A DNA stretch of 36,831 nt from an uncultured Bacteroidales bacterium (GTDB taxonomy: Bacteria > Bacteroidota > Bacteroidia > Bacteroidales > UBA932). The notes under the pieces were generated by a model. The model worked only from the letters and a program-made list of their open reading frames with translations. It was not told where the DNA came from and made no database searches. Position 1 is the first letter of the stretch. Each line of letters opens with the position of its first letter. The stretch covers positions 1 to 36,831 of the forward strand of contig CANBDZ010000011.1 in the NCBI GenBank assembly GCA_947367375.1, read 5' to 3'. Shown here piece by piece: positions 22,268 through 30,963 of the stretch. Position numbers and translations under genes: made by a program.

Positions 22268-23019
22268 TATCTGAATGTCAATGGTTCACCTGTTGCGGGA
22301 TCAAAAGCTTCGGTGTCGTAGGCCTCGCCTGCAGCCTTGAGGGCGGCCTGATCCTGGACATACGCCGTCATTTCCGTAGCTATATACAGAAGCTTGGCAA
22401 GGGTGATCACCGCTGGGTCATTAAAGTCTGCAGGATTGATTTCCAGCACCTTGCAGATGAGTTCGAACTTCTGCTGGGTAAACTGTCCGATGAGCTTCTC
22501 GTCCCATGCAGACGGAGCTGTCGTGAACATATCCGAGAAGAAGATCCTGAAAGAGACTACAGACACTGTGTCTGAAATCTGAGCCAGCTCTGACACGTGA
22601 AGAGAGAAATGCTCATTGCCGTGGAGTTCCAGGGTAAGGCTCTTCCTCTGGGTCTTGAGGGCATCAGTCCTGAGCAGGGTGACCATGTAATCCATCGACG
22701 AAGCGCCGGCAGGCAGAACAGGGTTCTGCGGAAGGATGAAATCCTTGCCTGCCTCCGCATTGTCGGAGGTTACGGATATATCCAAAGGACGGTCGTAATC
22801 AACAGCACGTCCCAGAAGCTGCACCTTCACCGGCACTTCCATCATATCCGAGGCCTCATAGACAAAGGTGAGGTCCAGACTGTCTGTGACTGACATCAGG
22901 CCGGTCATGTTGTTGAAGTACACGCCGGTCACATCCCCGAAGTGCTCGGGATTACGCTCTTCGCAGGCCACAAGCCCGAGAAAAGCCATAACTATCATTA
23001 TGCATCTTGACTTCATCAT
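22267..23019 (-). CDS. DUF4843 domain lipoprotein
   Basis: This 250-residue lipoprotein (lipobox LVAC, Cys19, followed by acidic EER) has the DUF4843 pattern: VYFNN near the N terminus, a beta-sandwich, and late segments DFNDPAVITLAKLLYIATEM and FDPATGEPLTF. It lies between susD and the PKD-like gene, its usual place in Bacteroidota. The start overlaps the susD stop by 4 bases (ATGA). Function is unknown; an accessory surface protein of the transporter is likely. Confidence 0.82.
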   Translation of the reverse strand: MMKSRCIMIVMAFLGLVACEERNPEHFGDVTGVYFNNMTGLMSVTDSLDLTFVYEASDMMEVPVKVQLLGRAVDYDRPLDISVTSDNAEAGKDFILPQNPVLPAGASSMDYMVTLLRTDALKTQRKSLTLELHGNEHFSLHVSELAQISDTVSVVSFRIFFSDMFTTAPSAWDEKLIGQFTQQKFELICKVLEINPADFNDPAVITLAKLLYIATEMTAYVQDQAALKAAGEAYDTEAFDPATGEPLTFR

Positions 23020-24461
23020 CTGTTTTCTGTTTCTGTGTCCGGCAGCGGAACTGTGAATATAGCATCGCTCGGCTGAGGATTCTTGCTGTCAATAGTCGAG
23101 AAGAGTACCGGGCTGAACATTCTCTTGTACATATAGAAGAGCTGTCCCTCGCCGTAAAGTTCTCTGATGTACTCGTACTGGAGGATCTGGCGGTCAAGCT
23201 GCTGGAGGTTGCCCACTCCCCTCTTTTCGCGGAGCATGTTCACATATGCAAGGCCGGCTCCTATATCTTCAGAACGGCTTTCAGCCGCAATGAGATACAT
23301 CTCGCCGAGTCTCAGCATAGGGATCATCGTGTTGCGGATGTTGCCTGTCTCGACCATATCCGAATACTTGTAGAAGTACCTGTTGGCACCTGTCGCCACC
23401 CAGTTCACGCGGTAGCGGTAGTCGTCCTGGTTACCTCCGGTCAGGGATCCGCCTCCGAACACCTTGCTGCTCATCAGGTCGTTGTCCATTCTGAACACAT
23501 AGTTAGGAATACGGCTCGGATCGAAGTAGTTCTTGAAGAGCTTGTTCCTCTGAGTGTGGGAAAGAGCAAAGATGACTTCTGACGAGAAGATTCTGTCAGG
23601 ATCTGCAGGTGAGCCGGTCACAAGACTTCTGTCCACAAACGGGAAGACTGTTTCAGCTGCCTTGATGACCTCTGTAGAGTACTCATATGCAGCCTTGCTG
23701 TCACCGAAATAGAGGCTTGAGCGTGCCAGAAGGGCTGTCACTGCATAGTAGTTAAGCCTAAGGTTCCTGTAGTACATAAATGTAGAAGAACCGTCTGTCG
23801 GAGCATCAAGCCTTGTTCCCTCGGTGCGTACAGGATCGTTCGCAAGAAGGATACGTGCCTCGAGAAGGTCATTTGTGATCTCCTCAGCAGCCTCACGGGC
23901 AGTCATCTGTGCGTTAGGTACTATTGTATATGCCTTATAATATGGGATGGCCGGAAGGTCTGCGTTGCGTGAGAACACAGGACCGAAGAGACGCAGCATA
24001 TCGAAATGGAGCATCGCACGCAGCGCCAGGGCCTCTCCCTTTATGACCTTGTAGTTCTGCCCTGTAAAGGCTACTCCTGTGGTCTCGAGGTTCTCGAGCA
24101 GGAGGTTACAGTTCAGGATGAGTGAATATGCCTTGTTCCAGGTCTCGTTGAACCTTGAGCGCCAGTACTCCGTTCCGTACTGGTACGACGCGAGGTCGCT
24201 GTAGTTGCCCCACACGGCATTGTCAGTTCCTATGACATAGGCGCCTCCCATGATCTCGATCATCTCCACCGAAAGCGCACCGCCGTAAAGCATATCGCTG
24301 TTGAGCTCAATGTATATACCGTTGAGGAGCTTGATGAAGCCTTCCTCATCGGAAAGGAGCTCGTCCTGCGACATCTTGTCATACGGCTTCACATCCAGCC
24401 AGGCATCGCAGGAAGTCAAAAGCAGCACAGAGGCTGCGATGTATGTAAATATCCTTCTCAT
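23016..24461 (-). CDS. RagB/SusD family outer-membrane lipoprotein
   Basis: This 481-residue lipoprotein (lipobox LLTSC, Cys18) has the SusD start CDAWLDVKPYDKMSQDEL and the segment GFIKLLNGIYIEL. The later KGEALALRAMLHFDMLRLFGP motif and the C-terminal region RLGEMYLIAAES...AGLAYVNMLREKRG are typical of the TPR-helix core. It caps the SusC pore at the cell surface and binds the substrate. It starts 5 bases after susC. The family includes both glycan (SusD) and peptide (RagB) binders; with a peptidase and thioredoxin proteins nearby, a peptide-type ligand is more likely. Confidence 0.93.
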   Translation of the reverse strand: MRRIFTYIAASVLLLTSCDAWLDVKPYDKMSQDELLSDEEGFIKLLNGIYIELNSDMLYGGALSVEMIEIMGGAYVIGTDNAVWGNYSDLASYQYGTEYWRSRFNETWNKAYSLILNCNLLLENLETTGVAFTGQNYKVIKGEALALRAMLHFDMLRLFGPVFSRNADLPAIPYYKAYTIVPNAQMTAREAAEEITNDLLEARILLANDPVRTEGTRLDAPTDGSSTFMYYRNLRLNYYAVTALLARSSLYFGDSKAAYEYSTEVIKAAETVFPFVDRSLVTGSPADPDRIFSSEVIFALSHTQRNKLFKNYFDPSRIPNYVFRMDNDLMSSKVFGGGSLTGGNQDDYRYRVNWVATGANRYFYKYSDMVETGNIRNTMIPMLRLGEMYLIAAESRSEDIGAGLAYVNMLREKRGVGNLQQLDRQILQYEYIRELYGEGQLFYMYKRMFSPVLFSTIDSKNPQPSDAIFTVPLPDTETENR

Positions 24462-24466
24462 ACGCG

Positions 24467-27400
24467 TTAGAATGTTATGCCCAATGACATTGTTACACTT
24501 CTTGCAAATGGGTAGTCAATACCTCTTTCCACCCTCACTGTAGAGACTCTGAACACGTCAGTCATGGTGAGCTGGAGGTTCATGGCACCCACTCCCATCC
24601 TGCGGGCCACCCTGTCAGGGAACTCATAGCCGAGGTTGAATGATTCTCCGACCACAGAGTTGTCATCCATTACGAAACGTGACGACTTTTCGGTCTTCTG
24701 GACCATTGAGATGCCCTTGAAGTAGGCTTCTCTGTTGTTCTCAGACCATCTGTCGTAGAGGGCTCTCTTGTCCTGGTTGTTGTACACATCCTGGGTTCCG
24801 ATGTTCTCCACCTTCTGGAAAAGTGAAGAGTTGAACACCTGGCCGCCCCATCTGTATCTGAAATAGCAGCCTACCGAAAGCCCCTTGTAGTAGAGCATGG
24901 TTCCGAAAAGTCCTTCGATCTTCGGCTGGGTGTCACCCACCACGACTTCGTCATTCACATCATAGGTAAATGAATATGTTCCGTCCTTCTTGATGAAGAG
25001 TTCCTTTCCGGTAGCGGGGTCGATTCCGGCTGAACGGACAGCCCAGATCGCTGTCGGGCTTCCTCCGTCGTAGTACCTGGTGGTGCCGGCAAGCGAAGTC
25101 TTGCCGCTCTCGTTCAGCGCGCTGAACGAATCACCGATGTTGGCATATACCGACCTCGAGCTTGTTGCATTGAAGCTGATGTTCCAGTTGATTCCCTCAC
25201 GAGGTCTGTAGATCGGAGATATTCTGAATGTAGTCTCCCATCCCTGGGTCTTCTGGCTTCCGGCATTCATTGCCACGCTTGTCACTCCCATGGATCCCGG
25301 AGTGGTGATGACAGCAAGAAGCGGGTCTGTGTGCTTCCAGTAGTAGTCCAAGGTTACATTAACCCTCTCTCCCCAGAAGGTCAGGTCAGTTCCTATGTCG
25401 TAGTTCACGGTCTCCTGCCATGCAAGCTGGGTGTTTCCGAGAGCGTTCAGGATGACTCCCGTACCGAAGACATTGGTCATCCAGCCGTTGAACTTGTAGG
25501 TTGAGAAAGCCTGGTAGGCAGAGAAGTTCTGGTTACCCGGGTTACCTACAGATCCGCGGATCTTCAGAAGCGAGAAGAAGTCCGAATTCTGCATGAACGG
25601 TTCCTTGTGGACATTCCATCCGGTTCCCACTGACCATGTGTTTCTGAAACGGTTGCCAGTTCCGAACATCGACGCTCCGTCAAGACGGTAGTTGAAGTCC
25701 ATAAGGTAGCGGTCATCGTAGACATATCCTCCGTTCACATAGAAGCTGGCCGCACGCTTGAGGCTCTGGCTATAGTTAGGAGAACCTCCTGAAGGATAGC
25801 CGTTTGCAAATGAAGGCGCATCGAAACGGTCATCTGTGAATCCGTTTGCCGAATAGCCGTACACCTGCCTTTGGAGGCTGCTGAAGTTGAAACCTCCCAC
25901 AGCATTGATCATATGCTTTTTCGCTATGAGCTTACCGAAGGTAGCTGCAACATCACCTTCGTACGAAAGTTCGTCGATCTGAGTGTGCGAGTAAAGTCCC
26001 TTCTCTGTCTCTCCCACATCATCAAACTGAGTGTGGAGAGGCGACAGGCGGGTCTGCTCGCTGTCATCCTGCTTGGAGAGTCCGAACTTTGCACGGAGTC
26101 TGAACTCCTCTGAAAGAAACCACTCGAAGATGAAATTGTTGGTGAAGCCGAAGCCCGACTCCTTGTCCCAGTTGTTCAGATGGGCATTCCAAAGAGGGTT
26201 TGCCACAGGATAGTCGTCCACTCCGTCCTCAGGATAATAGAGGTACCTGTCTATGCCTCCGTCAGCGTTGTACTTACGGTAATACGGATTGGCATAGGCG
26301 TACTCTGCAAAAGACACGACAGGGTTCGAAACATCAAGCCAGTTGATGGAAAGCTTGTTGCTGAACTGGAACTTTCCAGAACGGTAGATAAGGTCAACAT
26401 TACCCTCAAGAGTCTGTCTGTCAGAGTCTTTCATAACTCCAGCCACATCACCGTAGCTGAGACCGATACCGTACCTGATCTTGTCCTCACCACCTTCCGC
26501 ATAGATGTTATGCTTGTGGGTGAAGCCCGAGCGGATCGGCTCGCTGAGCCAGTAGGTGTCCACTCCCTTTTCGATCTCCTTGAGTCTCTCGTTATAGAGG
26601 TTGTCAAGTCTGATCTGTGCGAAAGGATTTCCGGTATGGTCTTTATATACACCTGCGAGGGACTCGAACTCGAGTTTTTCCCTTGCATTCATAAGGTTGT
26701 AGTCCGAAAGGTCAGCAAGCGAAAGTCCGAAGTCTCCCTTGTAAGAGAGCTGGAGTCTTCCTCGTGCAGGTGCCTTGGTCTCGATGACCACGACTCCGTT
26801 TGAAGCCTTTGATCCGTAGATGGCTGTCGAAGCGGCATCCTTGAGGATGGTCACCGAAGCCACACGGTTCATATTGAGGTTCATGATGGTCTCCAGAGTT
26901 GTCTCGAAGCCGTCCAGGATGAAGAGCGGCTGGTTAGGGTCCGTACCATACTCCTCCTTAAGTCCTGCTACACTGGTCTTGCCTCGGATCTCGATGTCAG
27001 GCATCATATTCGGGTTGGAACCGAACTGGGTGCTCTCCATCATCTTGAATGACGGGTCGAGAGTCTTGAGACTCTGAAGTACATTCGTCGAGCCTACGGC
27101 TTTCAGCTCATCTGTCTTGAATGTAGCGGAAGCTCCTGTGAAGCTTTCCTTCTTCCTCTCATACACACCGGTCACGACCACATCCGCCAGCTGCTCGGCA
27201 TTCATGCTCATGACGATCTTTGAGAATGAGGATGCGTTTTTAGTGTTGTAGAGCCTTATTTCCTCATCATAACCCATATACGAGAATGTCACCTCGCATT
27301 TGCGCTGAGGGATCCTGAGTTCATAGGCTCCGTCCACATCGGTCATTGTTCCGGTCTTCGAGTCATCCACATAGACGGCGACACCGATAAGCGGGTAGCC

Positions 27401-27505
27401 GTCTGCGGAATCCACGACCTTACCCTTGAGAACCACAGTCGCTTCCTGAGCGTGAAGTGTCAAGGGAATGAGGAAGAACAATATGTTCAACAAACGTCTC
27501 ATCAT
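24467..27505 (-). CDS. SusC/RagA family TonB-dependent transporter
   Basis: The 1012-residue outer-membrane protein has a signal peptide (about 1-19, ending LHA before QEA), a carboxypeptidase-regulatory-like domain (about 25-105, KGKVVDSADGYPLIGVAVYV), and a plug domain (about 110-240, VVVTGVYERKKESFTGAS and ILKDAASTAIYGSKASNGVV). A long beta-barrel ends in the terminal aromatic strand SVTMSLGITF. There is no N-terminal STN signalling domain, so control through an anti-sigma factor is not expected. It imports the substrate captured by SusD using TonB energy. The gene sits 3 bases after the second BACON-like gene, so the Omp28-BACON modules are transcribed ahead of it. Confidence 0.95.
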   Translation of the reverse strand: MMRRLLNILFFLIPLTLHAQEATVVLKGKVVDSADGYPLIGVAVYVDDSKTGTMTDVDGAYELRIPQRKCEVTFSYMGYDEEIRLYNTKNASSFSKIVMSMNAEQLADVVVTGVYERKKESFTGASATFKTDELKAVGSTNVLQSLKTLDPSFKMMESTQFGSNPNMMPDIEIRGKTSVAGLKEEYGTDPNQPLFILDGFETTLETIMNLNMNRVASVTILKDAASTAIYGSKASNGVVVIETKAPARGRLQLSYKGDFGLSLADLSDYNLMNAREKLEFESLAGVYKDHTGNPFAQIRLDNLYNERLKEIEKGVDTYWLSEPIRSGFTHKHNIYAEGGEDKIRYGIGLSYGDVAGVMKDSDRQTLEGNVDLIYRSGKFQFSNKLSINWLDVSNPVVSFAEYAYANPYYRKYNADGGIDRYLYYPEDGVDDYPVANPLWNAHLNNWDKESGFGFTNNFIFEWFLSEEFRLRAKFGLSKQDDSEQTRLSPLHTQFDDVGETEKGLYSHTQIDELSYEGDVAATFGKLIAKKHMINAVGGFNFSSLQRQVYGYSANGFTDDRFDAPSFANGYPSGGSPNYSQSLKRAASFYVNGGYVYDDRYLMDFNYRLDGASMFGTGNRFRNTWSVGTGWNVHKEPFMQNSDFFSLLKIRGSVGNPGNQNFSAYQAFSTYKFNGWMTNVFGTGVILNALGNTQLAWQETVNYDIGTDLTFWGERVNVTLDYYWKHTDPLLAVITTPGSMGVTSVAMNAGSQKTQGWETTFRISPIYRPREGINWNISFNATSSRSVYANIGDSFSALNESGKTSLAGTTRYYDGGSPTAIWAVRSAGIDPATGKELFIKKDGTYSFTYDVNDEVVVGDTQPKIEGLFGTMLYYKGLSVGCYFRYRWGGQVFNSSLFQKVENIGTQDVYNNQDKRALYDRWSENNREAYFKGISMVQKTEKSSRFVMDDNSVVGESFNLGYEFPDRVARRMGVGAMNLQLTMTDVFRVSTVRVERGIDYPFARSVTMSLGITF

Positions 27506-27508
27506 ATT

Positions 27509-29845
27509 TTAGAAGCGTCTTATTCTGTTTTCTCTTTTGATTTTTTCGAGGTTGTCGAGGCTGAAGCGGCTGTCTCCAGCATTCTTCTGCTTCTCGACCT
27601 TTATCTCCGGATGCTCCGGTGCGAGAGGAATGTCCACTCCGTCCTCAAATCCTGCTGACTTGGTGAAGAGCTCATTGATGTCAGCTGCGTTGTACTTCTT
27701 GAACTGACACTTCTGACGGAACACCCTGCTGTACCTGCCCTCGTTGTCGATGGCCATAGCTGCAAGAAGCACTGTCTTGTTCCAAGGAGCACGGAAGTTG
27801 ACTGTCTCGGCATAGTAGACTCCGTAGTACACGAGTGTCTCATACAGAGCCGCGTCTGGATAGACCTCAGGATTCTCGAGACCTGTCACATAGTCAATCA
27901 TTGTGTAGTAGTACGACTTGTACTCACCGTCAATCTGGATAGTCACAGGAACCATTGCATAGCCTCTGTACTGAGCACCTGCATCCGGATTCAGATCGTA
28001 CAGGTCATCTCCATTGTAGAACTTGTCGTAGCCTGCTGTAATGGTGATGTCAGCATAATTCTCCTCACCTGTCTTGAAAGGCTCGCTGAAGATCACGTCA
28101 GCAAGGAAGGCTCCGTTGTCCTCATCCATAACGACTGCAGCGACAACATACTCTGTCTCAGGAGCCAGGAATGAGATTGTTCCCACAGACTTGCCCTGAG
28201 AAAGCTCATAGTAAGAGAACTCATACATGTCGCCGTAGTACGACTTGTTGATGAGGTCAGTCACATCAGTCTTCACCTCCTCGGCTGTAGTTCCTACAGG
28301 GTACACATACCAATAGTAGAAGTGAGCCGCATCTGTCGGAGTCACAGCGATTGTGAGAGAGTTCGATCCAGCTTCCTGAAGCTCGAAATCAAAGCGGCAG
28401 TCCTCAGCAGGACCAGCTGGAGATGTTCTTACAGTGAACTTCTGCATAGCTGTAGTCTGCTTTCCGGCCTTGTAACCGAACACCACCATAGTGTACTCGG
28501 TGTCAGGCTGGAGGCCTGTCATACGGCCTGAAAGGCTGCCCTCATAGACGAAGCTGAGGATACCCCAAGTACCGTAGTCCTCCATAAGGTGGGCATATAT
28601 TTCCTCTTCGTTCATTCCTTCCATGAACACAGAAGGCTCGGCTATCATCACATAAGGATCGTTGTTGGTGGTCTTCACATCCACAAAGAATGAAGACTGG
28701 TCCACATCATCACCTACTGTGACTGTGATCACGTTGTCTGAAGGAGGTACATCAGATGTTGTGTGCCATACATAAGTCGGCTCACCTGTGAGCTTGCAGT
28801 CCTCATCCCACTTGCAGGCGAAGACGATGTACTCGGTCATCGCAAGACACTCGAACTGGCTGTTCACCTGATTTACGTCGCTGTACCACTCGTAGTACTC
28901 GCCACGTGTAGTGATGTCCTGATAGTCAAGGAGATCCTGAATGTCCCATTCGATATATGCCTGGAACACAGCCATAGGATCGTCGCCGTGAACGGCTGCA
29001 TATTCCTCATATGTCGCCTTGTCCATAAGGTTCCAGTAGTAGTTCACACCGTCGTGAGATGGGGTGACTGTGATGTCCATGATGTTATCGGTTTCAGTCA
29101 CATCCACTGTCAGGGTGATAGGTCCCTCATATGGAGGCTGTGTAGTTGCAGCTGCAGAATACACATCTGTCGTACGTTCTCCCTCAGGGGTGATACCGTA
29201 GACATAGATCACATATTCAGAGCTTGTGTCAAGGCCCTTATACTGAAGGTACTCGTAAGAGCCCTTGTTGAGGATGGTCTTCAGGTAGTCCGGTACTGAT
29301 ATATTCTGGTTCTGAGCCTCAAGAGAGAAGTATGACATATCCTCCTGGAAGATCTGCTCGTCAGAAGTCATGGTGTCAAACCACTCCTTGCCTACAACCT
29401 GGCCTACCCAAGTAAGGTCAGGAGATGATGTGGTCACCGAGAACGCCACCGAAGTCGACTCTGTACCAAGTACAGTCAGCACTATAGGTGCATCCCACGC
29501 AGGCTGAGAGACATTTACTACAACATCTTCAAGTCCCGGATATGAGACAACAAGGTCAGTCGCACGCTCAGCTCCCGTCTCGTTCTTCGAGGCTGACACT
29601 TCAATAAGACGAGCCTTCTGAGTGCTCACCTGGAGCCAGTCGGCCTCATAGGAAACAAACACTTCCTGAGGATCTGAAACATTCTGAACCTCGTAAACGA
29701 TCTTCTGCATAGTACCCTCGGCAGAAAGCACGACCTTGTCTGTCGAGACTTTGAGGACTGGCTCAAGCTGAGGTCCCTCCTCAACGCACGCCACAGCCAT
29801 AAAGGCAAAGACTGCGGCCATAATATATGATGACAACTTCTTCAT
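27509..29845 (-). CDS. BACON/FN3-like multidomain lipoprotein (SusC-proximal copy)
   Basis: MKKLSSYIMA at 29845 is preferred over the ATG 15 bases upstream because it leads directly into a lipoprotein signal (AVAC, Cys20, followed by VEEG). The 778-residue protein has a BACON-like domain (about 30-115, YEADWLQVSTQ). Three or four fibronectin-III-like modules follow, with recurrent lines such as SSEYVIYVYGITPEGERTT, TEYTMVVFGYKAGKQTT and TEYVVAAVVMDEDNG. It ends in a basic tail rich in Lys and Arg (NLEKIKRENRIRRF). It is a clear paralogue of the gene at 30964: both contain TSVxFSxxTSxPDLTW, PPYEG and a DPYV segment. Such modules usually bind glycans, mucins or proteins at the surface. The gene starts 1 base after the Omp28-like stop and ends 3 bases before susC. 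Confidence 0.75.
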   Translation of the reverse strand: MKKLSSYIMAAVFAFMAVACVEEGPQLEPVLKVSTDKVVLSAEGTMQKIVYEVQNVSDPQEVFVSYEADWLQVSTQKARLIEVSASKNETGAERATDLVVSYPGLEDVVVNVSQPAWDAPIVLTVLGTESTSVAFSVTTSSPDLTWVGQVVGKEWFDTMTSDEQIFQEDMSYFSLEAQNQNISVPDYLKTILNKGSYEYLQYKGLDTSSEYVIYVYGITPEGERTTDVYSAAATTQPPYEGPITLTVDVTETDNIMDITVTPSHDGVNYYWNLMDKATYEEYAAVHGDDPMAVFQAYIEWDIQDLLDYQDITTRGEYYEWYSDVNQVNSQFECLAMTEYIVFACKWDEDCKLTGEPTYVWHTTSDVPPSDNVITVTVGDDVDQSSFFVDVKTTNNDPYVMIAEPSVFMEGMNEEEIYAHLMEDYGTWGILSFVYEGSLSGRMTGLQPDTEYTMVVFGYKAGKQTTAMQKFTVRTSPAGPAEDCRFDFELQEAGSNSLTIAVTPTDAAHFYYWYVYPVGTTAEEVKTDVTDLINKSYYGDMYEFSYYELSQGKSVGTISFLAPETEYVVAAVVMDEDNGAFLADVIFSEPFKTGEENYADITITAGYDKFYNGDDLYDLNPDAGAQYRGYAMVPVTIQIDGEYKSYYYTMIDYVTGLENPEVYPDAALYETLVYYGVYYAETVNFRAPWNKTVLLAAMAIDNEGRYSRVFRQKCQFKKYNAADINELFTKSAGFEDGVDIPLAPEHPEIKVEKQKNAGDSRFSLDNLEKIKRENRIRRF

Positions 29846-29846
29846 A

Positions 29847-30956
29847 TTACTTATAGTCATAGGTTACAGTCCCGCCGATCTGGCAGAGAGCACAGTTTGC
29901 AACATCATAATTTCCATTCTCATCTGCAGCGGTCACCATCACGAGGACCTTGCAGTTCTCAGCCACCCATCCTTCCTCGAGAGGCAGGACGAGCACCTTG
30001 CCGGCCTTGTCACCCTTAGCAAGTTCACCAAGTTTCTCACCTGCAAAAGACAGCTTTGAAACCTGTCCCGCAGCATACCTGAGAGCATTGTGATGAGTAT
30101 TGTGCCAAGACTCATACATTCCTGACTGGAGTGCATAGATGTCATCCTCAAGCAACCAAGCTGCAACACGGTAGTTATTCTTCTCGGCCGCCTTGACCTC
30201 AACATTCACAATCACATCGTTTCCTGAAATCTCAGCGGCAGCAGCAACACCAGCAGCAGCCACGTCCTTCTTCAGAAGGTCAATCTGAGCCTTGATCTCA
30301 GCAAGGTCAGTTCCTGCCGAAACCGAAGTAAGGTTGAAGGTCAACATCGGATAAAGACCAGATATGTTATATGCCATCGAAAGGTCGCGTGCCGCTTCCG
30401 AATATGCCGGATCGGCTTCGCCTCCGTTGTATGAATGTGAGGCAACGTGATGATACAGACCATTATATGCCTCGTCCTCAGACAGTTTCTTCAAGCTCTC
30501 CATCATTCTCGGACAGTTAGAGCAAGTCGCTCCGGTGTGCTGCACCAGAAGCATTCTGTGTCTGAATGACAGGCTGCCCTCCTGCGGATCGGCAGGAAGC
30601 TCAGGAACATCATTTATCGCGGTCACCACCACATCCTCTGACACTTCAAGGCCATATACGGCATAGAATACATATTCGCCTTCGGCCTCTGTCGTGAACA
30701 CGTTCGACGCAAGAGGAGTCCTTTCATAAGTTATATATATTTCCGCATGCTCTGTGACGTCGTGCTTTGCACCCTTGGCGTCAGTGACCTCTACTGTGAA
30801 GGTCACCGCGTCAGCTCCGTCGCTGCGGATCTGGTCTGTGTCGGCAAGAAGAGCGATCTCTCCCGGAATGATTTCTACCGGGCGTTCTTCCGAAGGATTG
30901 CCGCAGCAGCACAAGGCTGCCAGCGGCAATATAAAGCTTAAGAATCTTTTAATCAT
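29847..30956 (-). CDS. Omp28-like thioredoxin-fold lipoprotein (second copy)
   Basis: This 369-residue lipoprotein (signal ending AALCCCG; the exact lipid cysteine is ambiguous among 16-18) has an Ig-like domain (about 30-120) followed by an Omp28-type thioredoxin fold. That fold carries QHTGATCSNCP (Cys145 and Cys148), HHVASHSYN and a cis-proline-like LYPMLTFN, then a beta domain ending VANCALC (Cys355 and Cys358) and TVTYDYK. The N-terminal CxxC is characteristic of Omp28 proteins. The C-terminal CxxC is shared with the paralogue at 33403. It forms a repeated gene pair with the downstream BACON-like gene. A thiol-disulfide or metal-linked role on the outer membrane is inferred; none is proven. 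Confidence 0.8.
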   Translation of the reverse strand: MIKRFLSFILPLAALCCCGNPSEERPVEIIPGEIALLADTDQIRSDGADAVTFTVEVTDAKGAKHDVTEHAEIYITYERTPLASNVFTTEAEGEYVFYAVYGLEVSEDVVVTAINDVPELPADPQEGSLSFRHRMLLVQHTGATCSNCPRMMESLKKLSEDEAYNGLYHHVASHSYNGGEADPAYSEAARDLSMAYNISGLYPMLTFNLTSVSAGTDLAEIKAQIDLLKKDVAAAGVAAAAEISGNDVIVNVEVKAAEKNNYRVAAWLLEDDIYALQSGMYESWHNTHHNALRYAAGQVSKLSFAGEKLGELAKGDKAGKVLVLPLEEGWVAENCKVLVMVTAADENGNYDVANCALCQIGGTVTYDYK

Positions 30957-30963
30957 ATTAATG